This document shows positions 18,710 through 26,999 of a DNA stretch of 64,000 nucleotides, piece by piece. Both the position numbers and the translations under genes were made by a program. A model generated the notes under the pieces. That model saw only the letters and a program-made list of their open reading frames with translations. It was not told the origin of the DNA and did not search any database. Origin of the DNA: CALGLS01 sp964508085. GTDB lineage: Bacteria > Bacteroidota > Bacteroidia > Chitinophagales > Saprospiraceae. The stretch spans positions 17,436 through 81,435 of the forward strand of contig CAZDTI010000002.1 of assembly GCA_964508085.1 (NCBI GenBank). Direction: 5' to 3'. The stretch's first letter is position 1. Each line of letters begins with the position of its first letter.

Positions 18710-19506
18710 AGCACATCATTCAAGGATACTTTCTTATCCGTACTCTCCTTTCGCTTTCCAATAATCAAAGCACAATTTACTTGATAGTCTCCAGCTGGAA
18801 ATGATTTTGCATAACTACCTGGAATAACTACGGAACGCGCTGGTACTCGACCTTTCAATACAACTGGTTTTTTACCTGTTACATCTACAATATGAGTTGA
18901 CTGTGTCAATACGACCCCAGCGCCCAATACAACTTCTTCTTCAATATGAACCCCTTCCACCACAATACAGCGAGAACCAATAAAGCAGTTGTCTTCAATA
19001 ATGGTTGGTGTAGCTTGCAGTGGTTCCAAAACACCTCCAATTCCTACTCCACCACTAAGATGCACATTACGACCAATTTGGGCGCAAGAACCAACTGTAG
19101 CCCAAGTATCCACCATAGTACCACTTCCAACCCAAGCGCCAATATTGACATAAGAAGGCATCATGATTACCCCTTTTTCCAGGAAAGCACCTTTTCGAGC
19201 AATAGCGTGAGGAACTACCCGAACACCTTTAGCGGCGTAGTCTTTTTTCAACGGAATTTTATCATGAAACTCAAAAGGCCCAACATCAATCGTTTTCATT
19301 TTTTGAATAGGGAAATAAAGTAGCACCGCTTTTTTAATCCATTGATTTACTTTCCACTGATTTTTTTTCTTGGTCGGTTCAGCAACTCTCAAAATACCTT
19401 TGTCCAAAAGCTTAATCACTTTCCGAATACTTTTCTGATATTTTTTCTTTTCTAACAAAGCTCTGTCATCCCAACAGGCTTCAATATTTTTTTGAAGATC
19501 TTTCAT
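18710..19506 (-). CDS. dapD: Tetrahydrodipicolinate N-succinyltransferase, 3' end missing in gap
   Basis: Acyl-CoA-dependent acyltransferase of the lysine/diaminopimelate pathway: adds succinyl to tetrahydrodipicolinate. Start taken at MKDLQKNIEACWDDR (19506), with another ATG ten codons upstream. After a helical N-terminal domain comes a left-handed beta-helix of hexapeptide repeats (PSYVNIGAWVGSGTMVDTWA...). The visible part ends KKVSLNDV at the gap; family members end about ten residues later, so only a little is lost. Functionally it ties to thrA, which feeds the same aspartate pathway. Confidence 0.95.
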
Positions 19507-19958
19507 CGTTTTTTCGCATAGATTAATTAGCGGCAATATTGCCAGAATTAGAATAACAGGTTGGCATAGACTATCACAATGATTTGGTCAAAGCAAAACA
19601 ACCACCGGAAGACTGCCTTAGTTAAAGCATTGAATAGTGACTTAAATTATATTTAGCTGTCCTAATTATTGTCCGCAAATGTCTGAAAAGAAATTAGAAT
19701 TACTAGAACTTGTGCAATTATTTTTTTTAGCAGGTTCACTACTTAATTCGCCGGTTTCTTTTTTATGAAAATCACTGAGGTTTCTTTTTAAAAAATTGAT
19801 AATATAACCACTTTCACATAATACTACACCGAAGGCTTCGGTATATAAATAATCCTTTCTATTTTACGGGACAAAGACTGAGGTTGAATTTTCACAATAG
19901 GAAAACCAACCTATAAAAAATAACAATCAAATTAATAACCATTTAAACAAATTAGACA
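19507..19958. other. Intergenic region upstream of the duplicated hypothetical gene
   Basis: 452 AT-rich bases between divergent dapD and the 159-residue gene. Seen in it: a small perfect hairpin ACCGAAGGCTTCGGT near 19830, and a 29-codon Leu-rich open frame from 19679 that I do not call a gene. No convincing -7 box. Confidence 0.6.
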
Positions 19959-20438
19959 ATGGCAAACGGTAAATTATTAGGTGCAATTTTAAAAACGATT
20001 AATGAAGTACAAAATCAAAACAAAGCAAATCCAAACGAGGAAACTGCTGATCCAAATGTATTTGATTTGATAAAAGGAAAATTAAAAAACTTAGATGATA
20101 AGAATCGAGCAAAGCGAGTTTCTAAAGGAAAATCACCAAATAGCATTTTGGATATGATTAGAAAGGAAATTCAAGGGGCAAGAAGAGAAAACAAGAAGGA
20201 CCCGAATGTAGCAACAGCTCCTAAATCTATTTTTGACAACATCTTGAAGAAATTGGAAGACAAACCCAAAAGACAAGCAAGTCAAGGAATCCGTCGTATT
20301 GTTGAAGACTATAACTTAGATCTTAGTCGTCTACCTCAAAATGTTGTTCAGCAAGTACAGCAGCAATACATTACGGATCGAAAAAACTTTGATCAGAAGT
20401 ATGCACAAGCGATTCACGATTTGGTTAAAAAGCACTAG
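19959..20438 (+). CDS. Hypothetical protein with internal duplication
   Basis: 159 residues, basic, with no signal peptide, membrane segment or motif I recognise. Residues 9-50 and 62-105 are two copies of one unit of the pattern ILxxIxxEIQ..NKxDPN..TA...FDxIxxKLxxLxDK, joined by RVSKGKSP. A different C-terminal segment (IRRIVEDYNLDLSRLPQNVV) ends in KKH. The acidic/basic helical pattern suggests a cytoplasmic oligomerising or nucleic-acid-associated protein, but no function is claimed. It has its own terminator and is likely monocistronic. Confidence 0.75.
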   Translation: MANGKLLGAILKTINEVQNQNKANPNEETADPNVFDLIKGKLKNLDDKNRAKRVSKGKSPNSILDMIRKEIQGARRENKKDPNVATAPKSIFDNILKKLEDKPKRQASQGIRRIVEDYNLDLSRLPQNVVQQVQQQYITDRKNFDQKYAQAIHDLVKKH

Positions 20439-20473
20439 TGCATTAATCGACTTAGAACATAAAAGCAAATAAG

Positions 20474-20508
20474 AAAGCCCAAATCTTCATAGCGAAGATT
20501 TGGGCTTT
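20474..20508. terminator. Terminator after the duplicated hypothetical gene
   Basis: AAAGCCCAAATCTTC, loop ATAGC, GAAGATTTGGGCTTT: perfect 15-bp stem followed by T3. It can also serve the convergent SPOR-protein gene. Confidence 0.9.
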
Positions 20509-20576
20509 TTTATTTAGAAAACTTCCTAGATAAAACGCGATAGTGGGAAGTTAACGGTTAAGAGTTAATGGTTGTT

Positions 20577-22502
20577 TTAATATTGACTCAAAGGCGACTC
20601 CACAAAAGTCTTCATCACTTTCAAACCAAGCGCGGTAGCCGTTCGAGAATCAAAACCTTTATCCATATAGTAATCTTCTAAACGAACTAAGGTTTGGAAA
20701 TAACTCAATTTCAACGGTGTTAATAATTTACCATGTAAACCATCCTTAGCACCCCACTCATCCATCTTTGTCCAAAGGTTTTTATTCCATTGGCTAATCG
20801 CAACGTGTGCATCTTGTGATAGGTTTTTAGGAGTTAGCAATAATCGGGAACGTAAATACTGATTTGCTTTGTCTTCCTTAGCATCTGTATTGGTATTCAA
20901 ATCATTTAGAATGGTTTCTAACAACTTGAATTCAGACCAATCGAAAAGTGTAATCGCATCTTCAATGGGATAACTATCATCAATAAATTCAGCATAAGGT
21001 TCGAAGGCAGCCTGCGTAGCTTTTGGATGTTCTAGGAATAACCAAGCGGGTGCAGCTACTTGTTCCGTCGCAGCGCTTTGGATGTAGCGAAGGTGTAGAA
21101 TTAGTTGATTGATATTCTTATAATCGTAAGTCACCTTATAATCGAAAGGTGGTTTGTTTTCCAATTTTTTATTAGAAAAAGCCTGTGCAACCGCAGCGTT
21201 CATCAAGTCATTTACTTTTTTGCCTGCGCCATCCTGAGTAAAAATAGCATAGGCCTGATAAGCTTTAGCTACAGCTTCGTTACTATTCTTAAAAGCATGA
21301 ATTGCTTTTTTCGGACTTTCATTAAGCGTGTTCACATAATGTTGTAAAATATGATCTGCAGACCGTGCTGTAAATTCTTCTTCCAAGCCAGCAAGAATAA
21401 TATATTTTTTCAATTGTGCATTTGATCGTTGAATAGCTTCCCATCCCTTCTTAGTGTCCTTACCGTAGTATCCATCAAGACTATTGTTATAAACCCCTTC
21501 TTGCTTCATAAGCATTTGTAGATTATAAGCAGAATTCCTTTTGACCTTTGCACGAGTTTTAGGAACTGGAATTTTAACAACAACAGGTTTTACTATAGCT
21601 TTAGACTTTGGTTTTTTCTTTGCGACTGGCGTAGTTTTTTCTTTAGGAACAGCCTTTTTTACAGGTGTCTTTTTTACGACTGGTTTAGATTTCGGAGTGA
21701 GATCGGGTTTAGGTTCTAACCGCTCTCCAGGAGCATCATAACTTTCAGGAATTGCTACTTCTTTAGCCGTTAAAACATCTGCCTTTGGAACAGTAGTTTT
21801 TTCAACTTTCTTTTCTTGCTTTGGCGGACGAACGAATAAGCTACTGGAAGGAACCGCTCCTTTTTCTGAAATAACCTCAGGCACAGATTCAACTGAAGGC
21901 GAAGTTGTTGAAGTCAATGCTGAAGTATTGTTATAATTTAAAACTTGCCCTGCTTCGAATTCCGTGATTGGATGTAATAAAATATCATTTACGTTCTTGG
22001 TAAAAGCACCTTTAAAGCCAAGTGGTTTAATGCTATTGATGTAGTTATTACCTTCTGCGACGCTGGAAAATGGCCCAGTCAAGATTTTAACGGTATTACC
22101 TTCCAGTAAAACAAACAATTTACCAGCAGTAGCGTAATGTTGCCAATCAATAGTTTCTCCAACGTTTTTGGTAGTTAGTTGAACAACACTTGTATTCTTA
22201 CCTTTGCTCAAATCGCGACGCGTAATAAAAGCATCTGGATAATTGTGCTTTTTCACCTTATCCAAGACTTTCATCGCTTGTCCTTCCGTAGGATAATCGC
22301 CCATATAAATTTGGAGCAGATTATTAATACGCTGGGCATACATAAAACCATAAGGTTTTATTTCTTCAAAATCGGAAGGATTAGCCTTGACAAAAGCACC
22401 AATGTGGATGGTAAAAGTGTAGTTCTTGGTATCTGAATTGATATTGGCAAAGGCGCTAAAAGAAAGAAGGCTCACCAATAATAAGGATAACATTTGTCTC
22501 AT
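20577..22502 (-). CDS. Exported SPOR-domain protein with peptidoglycan-binding-like segment
   Basis: 641 residues with a signal peptide (MLSLLLVSLLSFSAFA). Residues about 27-180 contain two SPOR-like units (FTIHIGAFVKANPSDF..., LFVLLEGNTVKILTGPF), the fold that binds denuded glycan strands. A Pro/Lys/Val-rich linker (about 220-320, many KKTPVKK-type runs) follows. A segment near 325-365 (LMKQEGVYNNSLDGYYGKDT) resembles the PG_binding_1 repeat. The alpha-helical C-terminal half is unrecognised. Likely a periplasmic cell-wall protein. A dispersed hairpin element lies upstream. Confidence 0.75.
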   Translation of the reverse strand: MRQMLSLLLVSLLSFSAFANINSDTKNYTFTIHIGAFVKANPSDFEEIKPYGFMYAQRINNLLQIYMGDYPTEGQAMKVLDKVKKHNYPDAFITRRDLSKGKNTSVVQLTTKNVGETIDWQHYATAGKLFVLLEGNTVKILTGPFSSVAEGNNYINSIKPLGFKGAFTKNVNDILLHPITEFEAGQVLNYNNTSALTSTTSPSVESVPEVISEKGAVPSSSLFVRPPKQEKKVEKTTVPKADVLTAKEVAIPESYDAPGERLEPKPDLTPKSKPVVKKTPVKKAVPKEKTTPVAKKKPKSKAIVKPVVVKIPVPKTRAKVKRNSAYNLQMLMKQEGVYNNSLDGYYGKDTKKGWEAIQRSNAQLKKYIILAGLEEEFTARSADHILQHYVNTLNESPKKAIHAFKNSNEAVAKAYQAYAIFTQDGAGKKVNDLMNAAVAQAFSNKKLENKPPFDYKVTYDYKNINQLILHLRYIQSAATEQVAAPAWLFLEHPKATQAAFEPYAEFIDDSYPIEDAITLFDWSEFKLLETILNDLNTNTDAKEDKANQYLRSRLLLTPKNLSQDAHVAISQWNKNLWTKMDEWGAKDGLHGKLLTPLKLSYFQTLVRLEDYYMDKGFDSRTATALGLKVMKTFVESPLSQY

Positions 22503-22631
22503 ATGTAATAGGTATTGTTTTTTGTATCAACGTAAAGATAGTAGTGGTTCTTATACGTGGAGGCAAAATTGTGTCAAAAGGGTTTTATCTTTAGATTTTT
22601 TAAACTCTTTCAATGCAAAGATAAGGGACTA

Positions 22632-22752
22632 TGACACAAAAAATAATTTAGATGGCTATACACTCCATCATTTAGCGAAAGCACTCTTTCTTTGGTCATT
22701 TAACTTTAACTAAATAATGGCAGCAATCCAAGTCAATTTTGTTGTTGTTACC
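22632..22752. repeat. Dispersed hairpin element, copy A
   Basis: Shares with 47124-47219 a nearly exact 42-base block (two mismatches, from ACACAAAAAATAATTTAGAT to CCATCATTTAG). A diverged loop follows, then the complementary arm CTAAATAATGG and a second conserved block (CAGCAATCCAAGTCAATTTT). The loop is about 34 bases here and 6 in copy B. It lies between divergent genes (SPOR protein and PhyH). Confidence 0.75.
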
Positions 22753-22784
22753 AATTCAAACATTACACCAGAAAATAGACTAAT

Positions 22785-23636
22785 ATGAGCCAGCTGACAA
22801 ATCCAGAGAACATCGCATTCTACAGGGAAAATGGATACCTTGTCATAGACAACTTCTTATCTGATGAAGATGTAAACGATTTAAGGGATTCCGCTCACCA
22901 AATTGTAGATGATTTTGATATGAATTCTTTATCTGTCTTTACTACAGAAGAACAAAGTCAGCATACTGATCGCTATTTTCTAGAAAGTGGCCATCAAGTG
23001 AGTTGTTTTTTTGAACCTGCGGCAATAGATGATAAAGGGCAGCTAACAAGGGACAAACACCTGGCAATTAATAAAATTGGACATGCCATGCATGATTTGA
23101 TCCCTGTTTGGCAGCAAATTTCTTACAAAGAATCGCTATGTGCTTTCGCGAAAGCAGTAGGACATCAACGTCCCGGAATTGTTCAAAGTCAATATATCTT
23201 TAAACAACCACAAATCGGAGGAGAAGTGCATTCACATACCGATTCTACTTTTATAAACACCAAACCGCTTTCTTGCATAGGCGCTTGGATGGCACTAGAA
23301 GATGCGGATCAAAACAATGGATGCCTATTGGCGATCCCGGGCTCACATCAATTGCCCTTACAGAACCTTTTTGTTCGTACAGGAAAAGAGAATGGAACCG
23401 AATTGATTCCTACCAAAGCCGATAAGGTGACTTGGGATGAAGAAAAGTTGATTCCATTAGAAGTAAAAAAAGGAGCTTTGGTATTGCTTCACGGATCTGT
23501 GGTTCATGCGAGTACTTTGAATCAATCTAACCGGTCAAGACACGCATTTGTGTTACATTTGGCCGATTTGGCCTGTGAGTGGTCAGAGGAGAATTGGTTG
23601 CAGCGGCCGGAGGGTATGCCTTTTCGGGCTATGTAG
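22785..23636 (+). CDS. Phytanoyl-CoA dioxygenase (PhyH) family protein
   Basis: 283-residue Fe(II)/2-oxoglutarate-dependent oxygenase. The iron ligands fit His151 and Asp153 (VHSHTDSTF) and His241 (HGSVVHAST), with Arg252 placed to bind 2-oxoglutarate (NRSRHAF). The conserved GCLLAIPGSH segment is present. Substrate is unknown; family members hydroxylate acyl-CoAs and a range of small molecules. It stands alone. Confidence 0.9.
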   Translation: MSQLTNPENIAFYRENGYLVIDNFLSDEDVNDLRDSAHQIVDDFDMNSLSVFTTEEQSQHTDRYFLESGHQVSCFFEPAAIDDKGQLTRDKHLAINKIGHAMHDLIPVWQQISYKESLCAFAKAVGHQRPGIVQSQYIFKQPQIGGEVHSHTDSTFINTKPLSCIGAWMALEDADQNNGCLLAIPGSHQLPLQNLFVRTGKENGTELIPTKADKVTWDEEKLIPLEVKKGALVLLHGSVVHASTLNQSNRSRHAFVLHLADLACEWSEENWLQRPEGMPFRAM

Positions 23637-23644
23637 CGTAATTT

Positions 23645-23848
23645 CCTCACGCAGAGGCCGCAGAGTTTTTACTATAAAACACGCAGCTCTTTTGATGCGG
23701 ATTGCTCACACAGAGTTCACAGAGGCCACAGAGCGTTTAATATAAAACACGCGATTGCTCTGTGTTCTTTGTGCCCTCTGTGTGAGGAAAAACGCGATAG
23801 GTAAAAACCACACGTTAGCTCTGCGCACTCTGCGGCCTCTGCGTGAGG
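23645..23848. repeat. Nested GC-richer palindromic repeat
   Basis: A 21-base arm at 23645-23665 (CCTCACGCAGAGGCC...) is the exact reverse complement of 23828-23848. Inside it a second pair of arms starts CTCACACAGAG and ends CTCTGTGTGAG. TATAAAACACGC occurs twice. The unit built on CGCAGAG/CACAGAG matches the CTCTGCG..CTCTGTG type of intergenic repeat I recall from several phyla. No coding potential. Confidence 0.75.
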
Positions 23849-23901
23849 AAAAATATGATAGCTAAATCAAAAGGGAAAAAAAATAACAACGGATTAAACC
23901 T

Positions 23902-24516
23902 ATGCGACATAGGCCAGTCTTATTAATGAATCTGATAAAAAGTAAACGTTTGCAAGCATCAGCGAAAGACATAACAGATCAAGAGATATTAGCACTTCTT
24001 CAGGTGGATCAAAGCGCCGAGAAGGGATTCCGAATGCTGATGCAAAAGTATCAGGAGCGCCTATATTGGCACATTCGACGAATGGTAACCGAACACGACG
24101 ATGCGAATGATGTAATTCAAAACACCTTTATAAAAGTGTTCAAAAGCATCAAGCGATTTGAAGGAAAGTCGCAGCTGTATACTTGGTTATATCGAATAGC
24201 GACGAATGAAGCGATTACTTTCTTAAATAAAAGGAAAAGAAAGCAAACAGAAAGTCTGGATAACGAAGAGTCGAACAGAATAAACACACTACAATCAGAT
24301 CCATACTTTGATGGCGATCACGCAACGCTATTATTACAGAGAGCTTTGGAGCAGTTGCCAGAAAAACAGAAGAAAGTTTTCAACCTTCGTTATTTCGATG
24401 AAATGAGTTACAAAGAGATGGCAGAGGTTTTAGATACATCGGTGGGGGCTTTAAAAGCATCTTTTCACCATGCCCTGAAAAAAGTACAAGCTTATTTAAA
24501 AGAACAATCAGAATAG
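23902..24516 (+). CDS. ECF-type RNA polymerase sigma factor
   Basis: 204 residues with region 2 (FRMLMQKYQERLYWHIRRMV..DDANDVIQNTFIKVFK), the -10 recognition helix (GKSQLYTWLYRIATNEAITFLNKRKRK) and region 4 (LPEKQKKVFNLRYFDEMSYKEMAEVLDTSVGALKASFHHALKK). An alternative start at MNLIKSK (23926) is as good. It opens a three-gene unit with a single-span membrane protein and a Spy-like periplasmic protein, the usual arrangement for sensing envelope stress. Confidence 0.93.
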   Translation: MRHRPVLLMNLIKSKRLQASAKDITDQEILALLQVDQSAEKGFRMLMQKYQERLYWHIRRMVTEHDDANDVIQNTFIKVFKSIKRFEGKSQLYTWLYRIATNEAITFLNKRKRKQTESLDNEESNRINTLQSDPYFDGDHATLLLQRALEQLPEKQKKVFNLRYFDEMSYKEMAEVLDTSVGALKASFHHALKKVQAYLKEQSE

Positions 24517-24629
24517 AGGGCCAGTGCAACCCCAACCCCTAAAGAGGAGTTCCACCGCGACTTCTTGGTGAGAAAGAAGCTTGTATGAGAAAATATAAAA
24601 TTTAATAAAATCATTACAATAACATAAAA

Positions 24630-25130
24630 ATGAGTGATTCACAAAATCTTAAAGACGAACTAAAAGAGTTTGCACCTGACTTGCTCCGTATGGAAAAAAA
24701 GGAAGGTTATGAAGTGCCACCAAGATACTTCGACCGTTTGGGCGATGAGGTGATGCACCGGATGAGAACGGAGGAAAAAGAAGCTAAAGTGGCGAATCCT
24801 TCTTGGCTTACCACATTAAGCAATGCATTCCAAAGTCTCTTTCAACCACGATACGCAATGGCAATGGCCGCAGCAGCCTTATTGGTAATTGGAGTTCAAC
24901 AATTTGGACCTGAGGCTGGAAGTGAAGAAGCAAACCTAACTTTCGCTTCTTTAACAGACGCAGAATACGATGCTTACTTATCTGACAATATTTTGGACTT
25001 TGAAGATGAATTGTTAGAGGAATTGGCCGGAGATGTTTCTTTTATTCCAGAAGATATTGGCGATGATGAATTAGACCAATTTTTTAAAGAGGAAGGTGGT
25101 TTGGATGGTTTAGAAGACCTATTGTTATAA
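24630..25130 (+). CDS. Single-span membrane protein, probable anti-sigma partner
   Basis: 166 residues: a charged cytoplasmic N-terminus of about 70 residues (LLRMEKKEGYEVPPRYFDRLGDEVMHRM), one membrane span (RYAMAMAAAALLVIGVQQF) and a strongly acidic outer part ending GGLDGLEDLLL. The short N-terminal domain before one span, directly downstream of an ECF sigma gene, is the layout of an anti-sigma factor, but the classic zinc motif (HxxxCxxC) is absent. Function is inferred from position. Confidence 0.65.
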   Translation: MSDSQNLKDELKEFAPDLLRMEKKEGYEVPPRYFDRLGDEVMHRMRTEEKEAKVANPSWLTTLSNAFQSLFQPRYAMAMAAAALLVIGVQQFGPEAGSEEANLTFASLTDAEYDAYLSDNILDFEDELLEELAGDVSFIPEDIGDDELDQFFKEEGGLDGLEDLLL

Positions 25131-25228
25131 AGTAATAAACCGTAACAGCTCACAACAGCACTTTGATATCAACCCATAGAACAGATCTAATATTTTAGCA
25201 TTAAATAATACAAGTAAATAATACAACA

Positions 25229-25669
25229 ATGAAGTCATTAACATCAATTTTAATCCTAGGCCTTTTCCTGGTTACTTCTTTGTCCGCCCAGGATTCTAAA
25301 AAGGAAGAGCGAATCCGCTCGTTACGAATTGCATTTTTAACAGAGAAGTTAGACCTCACACCACAAGAAGCAGAAAAATTCTGGCCGATCTATAATGAGT
25401 ATGAAAAGGAACGTAGAAAACTACGTAGAGAAAGAAAAAAAACGGGAGCGACAGATGTAAACGCTGATGAAATGGTAGAAGCCTCTTTCGAACGAGACGA
25501 AAAGTTACTGAAACTAAAGCGAACGTATTATAATAAACTGAAGAAAGTAGTCTCTTCGCAAAAGTTAGTACAGCTTGATCGGGCAGAAAAAGAATTTCGA
25601 AGAAAAGTAGTGAAAGAAATGAAGCGCCGAAAAGATAAGGCGAAGCAAAAAGGAAAACAGAAAAAGTAG
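25229..25669 (+). CDS. Periplasmic Spy/CpxP-like sensor protein
   Basis: 146 residues with a clean signal peptide (LTSILILGLFLVTSLSAQ). The mature helix contains LTPQEAEKFWPIYNEYEKERRKLRRE, the LTxxEAxxFWPxYxxY signature seen in Bacteroidota genes that follow ECF sigma factors; the tail is extremely Lys/Arg-rich. By analogy with Spy/CpxP it may bind misfolded proteins or metals and report on envelope stress. A terminator follows it. Confidence 0.75.
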   Translation: MKSLTSILILGLFLVTSLSAQDSKKEERIRSLRIAFLTEKLDLTPQEAEKFWPIYNEYEKERRKLRRERKKTGATDVNADEMVEASFERDEKLLKLKRTYYNKLKKVVSSQKLVQLDRAEKEFRRKVVKEMKRRKDKAKQKGKQKK

Positions 25670-25711
25670 TGAACCATTATCTGAGGTAAATGTTTTAAAT
25701 TTACCGATCAG

Positions 25712-25743
25712 GCGGTCTTTGTACAAGCAGGTACAGAGACCGC
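25712..25743 (+). terminator. Terminator of the sigma factor operon
   Basis: GCGGTCTTTGTAC, loop AAGCA(G), GTACAGAGACCGC: 13-bp stem with one G-U pair, followed by TTTT. Its position rules out an upstream start (25719) for the next gene. Confidence 0.85.
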
Positions 25744-25769
25744 TTTTCATTTGTAATGGAAAGCTAATT

Positions 25770-26666
25770 ATGACACCTACTATAAAAGCCCATCTCGCTC
25801 TATTTGCCGTAGCTCTCATTTATGGTGCTAATTATACTATAGCCAAAGAAGTACTGAATAATGAATACCTGCAGCCGCTGGGCTTCATTCTAATGCGAGT
25901 GGTTTGTGCTTGCGTTCTATTCTGGATACTTCATATCACGACCATCAAAGAAAAAGTAGAACGAAAGGATTTTGGTCTATTGGTCTTATGTGGCTTAACA
26001 GGAATAGCCATTAATCAGATGATGTTTTTTAGTGGGCTAAAATTATCTCAGCCAATTAATGCCTCGTTAATTATGACGACGATTCCTATAATGATCATCA
26101 TTATAGCTCCATTACTAACTAAGGAGCGAATTACTTGGTGGAAAGCCAGCGGAATATTGGCGGGAGCTGTAGGTGCAGTATTATTAGTTGTGTATGGGAA
26201 ATCGGTTCAACTAGGAAAAGAAAATTTACTAGGGGATATCTTCTTATTCATCAATGCTTCTTCTTATGGTTTATATCTTGTGCTGGTGAAAAAGTTAATG
26301 GAAAAATACAACCCCTTCACTGTTTTGAAATGGGTATTTACATTTGGTCTATTCTTTATCATTCCTTTCGGAGCTCCTCAGTTGGTAGATGTTAACTGGT
26401 CCTCCTTTCCTATATCCATTTGGTTGGCCATTGCATACGTACTATTGTTCACTACCTTTTTCGCTTATCTCTTCAATGCCTATGCACTCAAGACCCTTTC
26501 TCCGACGGTTGCGGGCATCTATGTCTATCTTCAGCCACTTTTAGCAAGCATCGTAGCCCTATGTACGGGTAAGGATGAATTGACCATAATAAAGGTGCTT
26601 GCAGGTATGCTAATTTTCCTAGGTGTTTTTCTGGTAACTCGTCAACCAAAGCCAAAAATAAGCTAA
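25770..26666 (+). CDS. EamA/DMT-family transporter
   Basis: About 298 residues from MTPTIKAHLALFAV, with ten hydrophobic helices in two EamA repeats (GANYTIAKEVL... and GLYLVLVKKLMEKYNP...). Drug/metabolite transporters of this group export amino acids or small metabolites; the substrate cannot be read. Start at 25770 because the upstream in-frame ATG lies inside the preceding terminator. Confidence 0.9.
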   Translation: MTPTIKAHLALFAVALIYGANYTIAKEVLNNEYLQPLGFILMRVVCACVLFWILHITTIKEKVERKDFGLLVLCGLTGIAINQMMFFSGLKLSQPINASLIMTTIPIMIIIIAPLLTKERITWWKASGILAGAVGAVLLVVYGKSVQLGKENLLGDIFLFINASSYGLYLVLVKKLMEKYNPFTVLKWVFTFGLFFIIPFGAPQLVDVNWSSFPISIWLAIAYVLLFTTFFAYLFNAYALKTLSPTVAGIYVYLQPLLASIVALCTGKDELTIIKVLAGMLIFLGVFLVTRQPKPKIS

Positions 26667-26999
26667 AAACGATGTCACAGATTGGCCTATCGAATCAGCT
26701 GCTTTTTAACAAAATGAACCGAAAATAATAAAACACATATAAAAAAATGCCTTTAGTGTTTAATCTTATATATTGTTGTATGTAAACGAGCGGTTTAGCT
26801 AAAGAAAAAGGAAATAAATGAAATTTATCTTACATGTTTTATTTATTTAATTTATTGATTATCAGTATATTAAGTACAATACCACTTTCTTCCTTTCCGT
26901 TCTGCTTCAAAATAAAATTGTGGAAAAAAATGCGCGCTAAAACGACATTTCTTTAACAGTTTTTTATGATATTTACTTCAAACAGAGAAGATTAACATT
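26667..26999. other. Intergenic region upstream of the TPR gene
   Basis: 333 very AT-rich bases. No hairpin terminator, no full TAnnTTTG box, no repeat and no small ORF above ten codons that I would support. Confidence 0.6.

Noticed and set aside
19679..19768. 29-codon Leu-rich ORF (MSEKKLELLELVQLFFLAG...) in the 452-base gap
   Set aside because: No promoter, terminator or amino-acid gene downstream that would make it a leader; likely chance in AT-rich DNA.
22616..22623. TATCTTTG -7 box for the SPOR gene on the minus strand
   Set aside because: No -33 TTTG at 17-23 bases; too weak to list as a promoter.
23645..23848. CRISPR array
   Set aside because: Repeat units are nested inverted copies, not evenly spaced direct repeats, and no cas gene is present.
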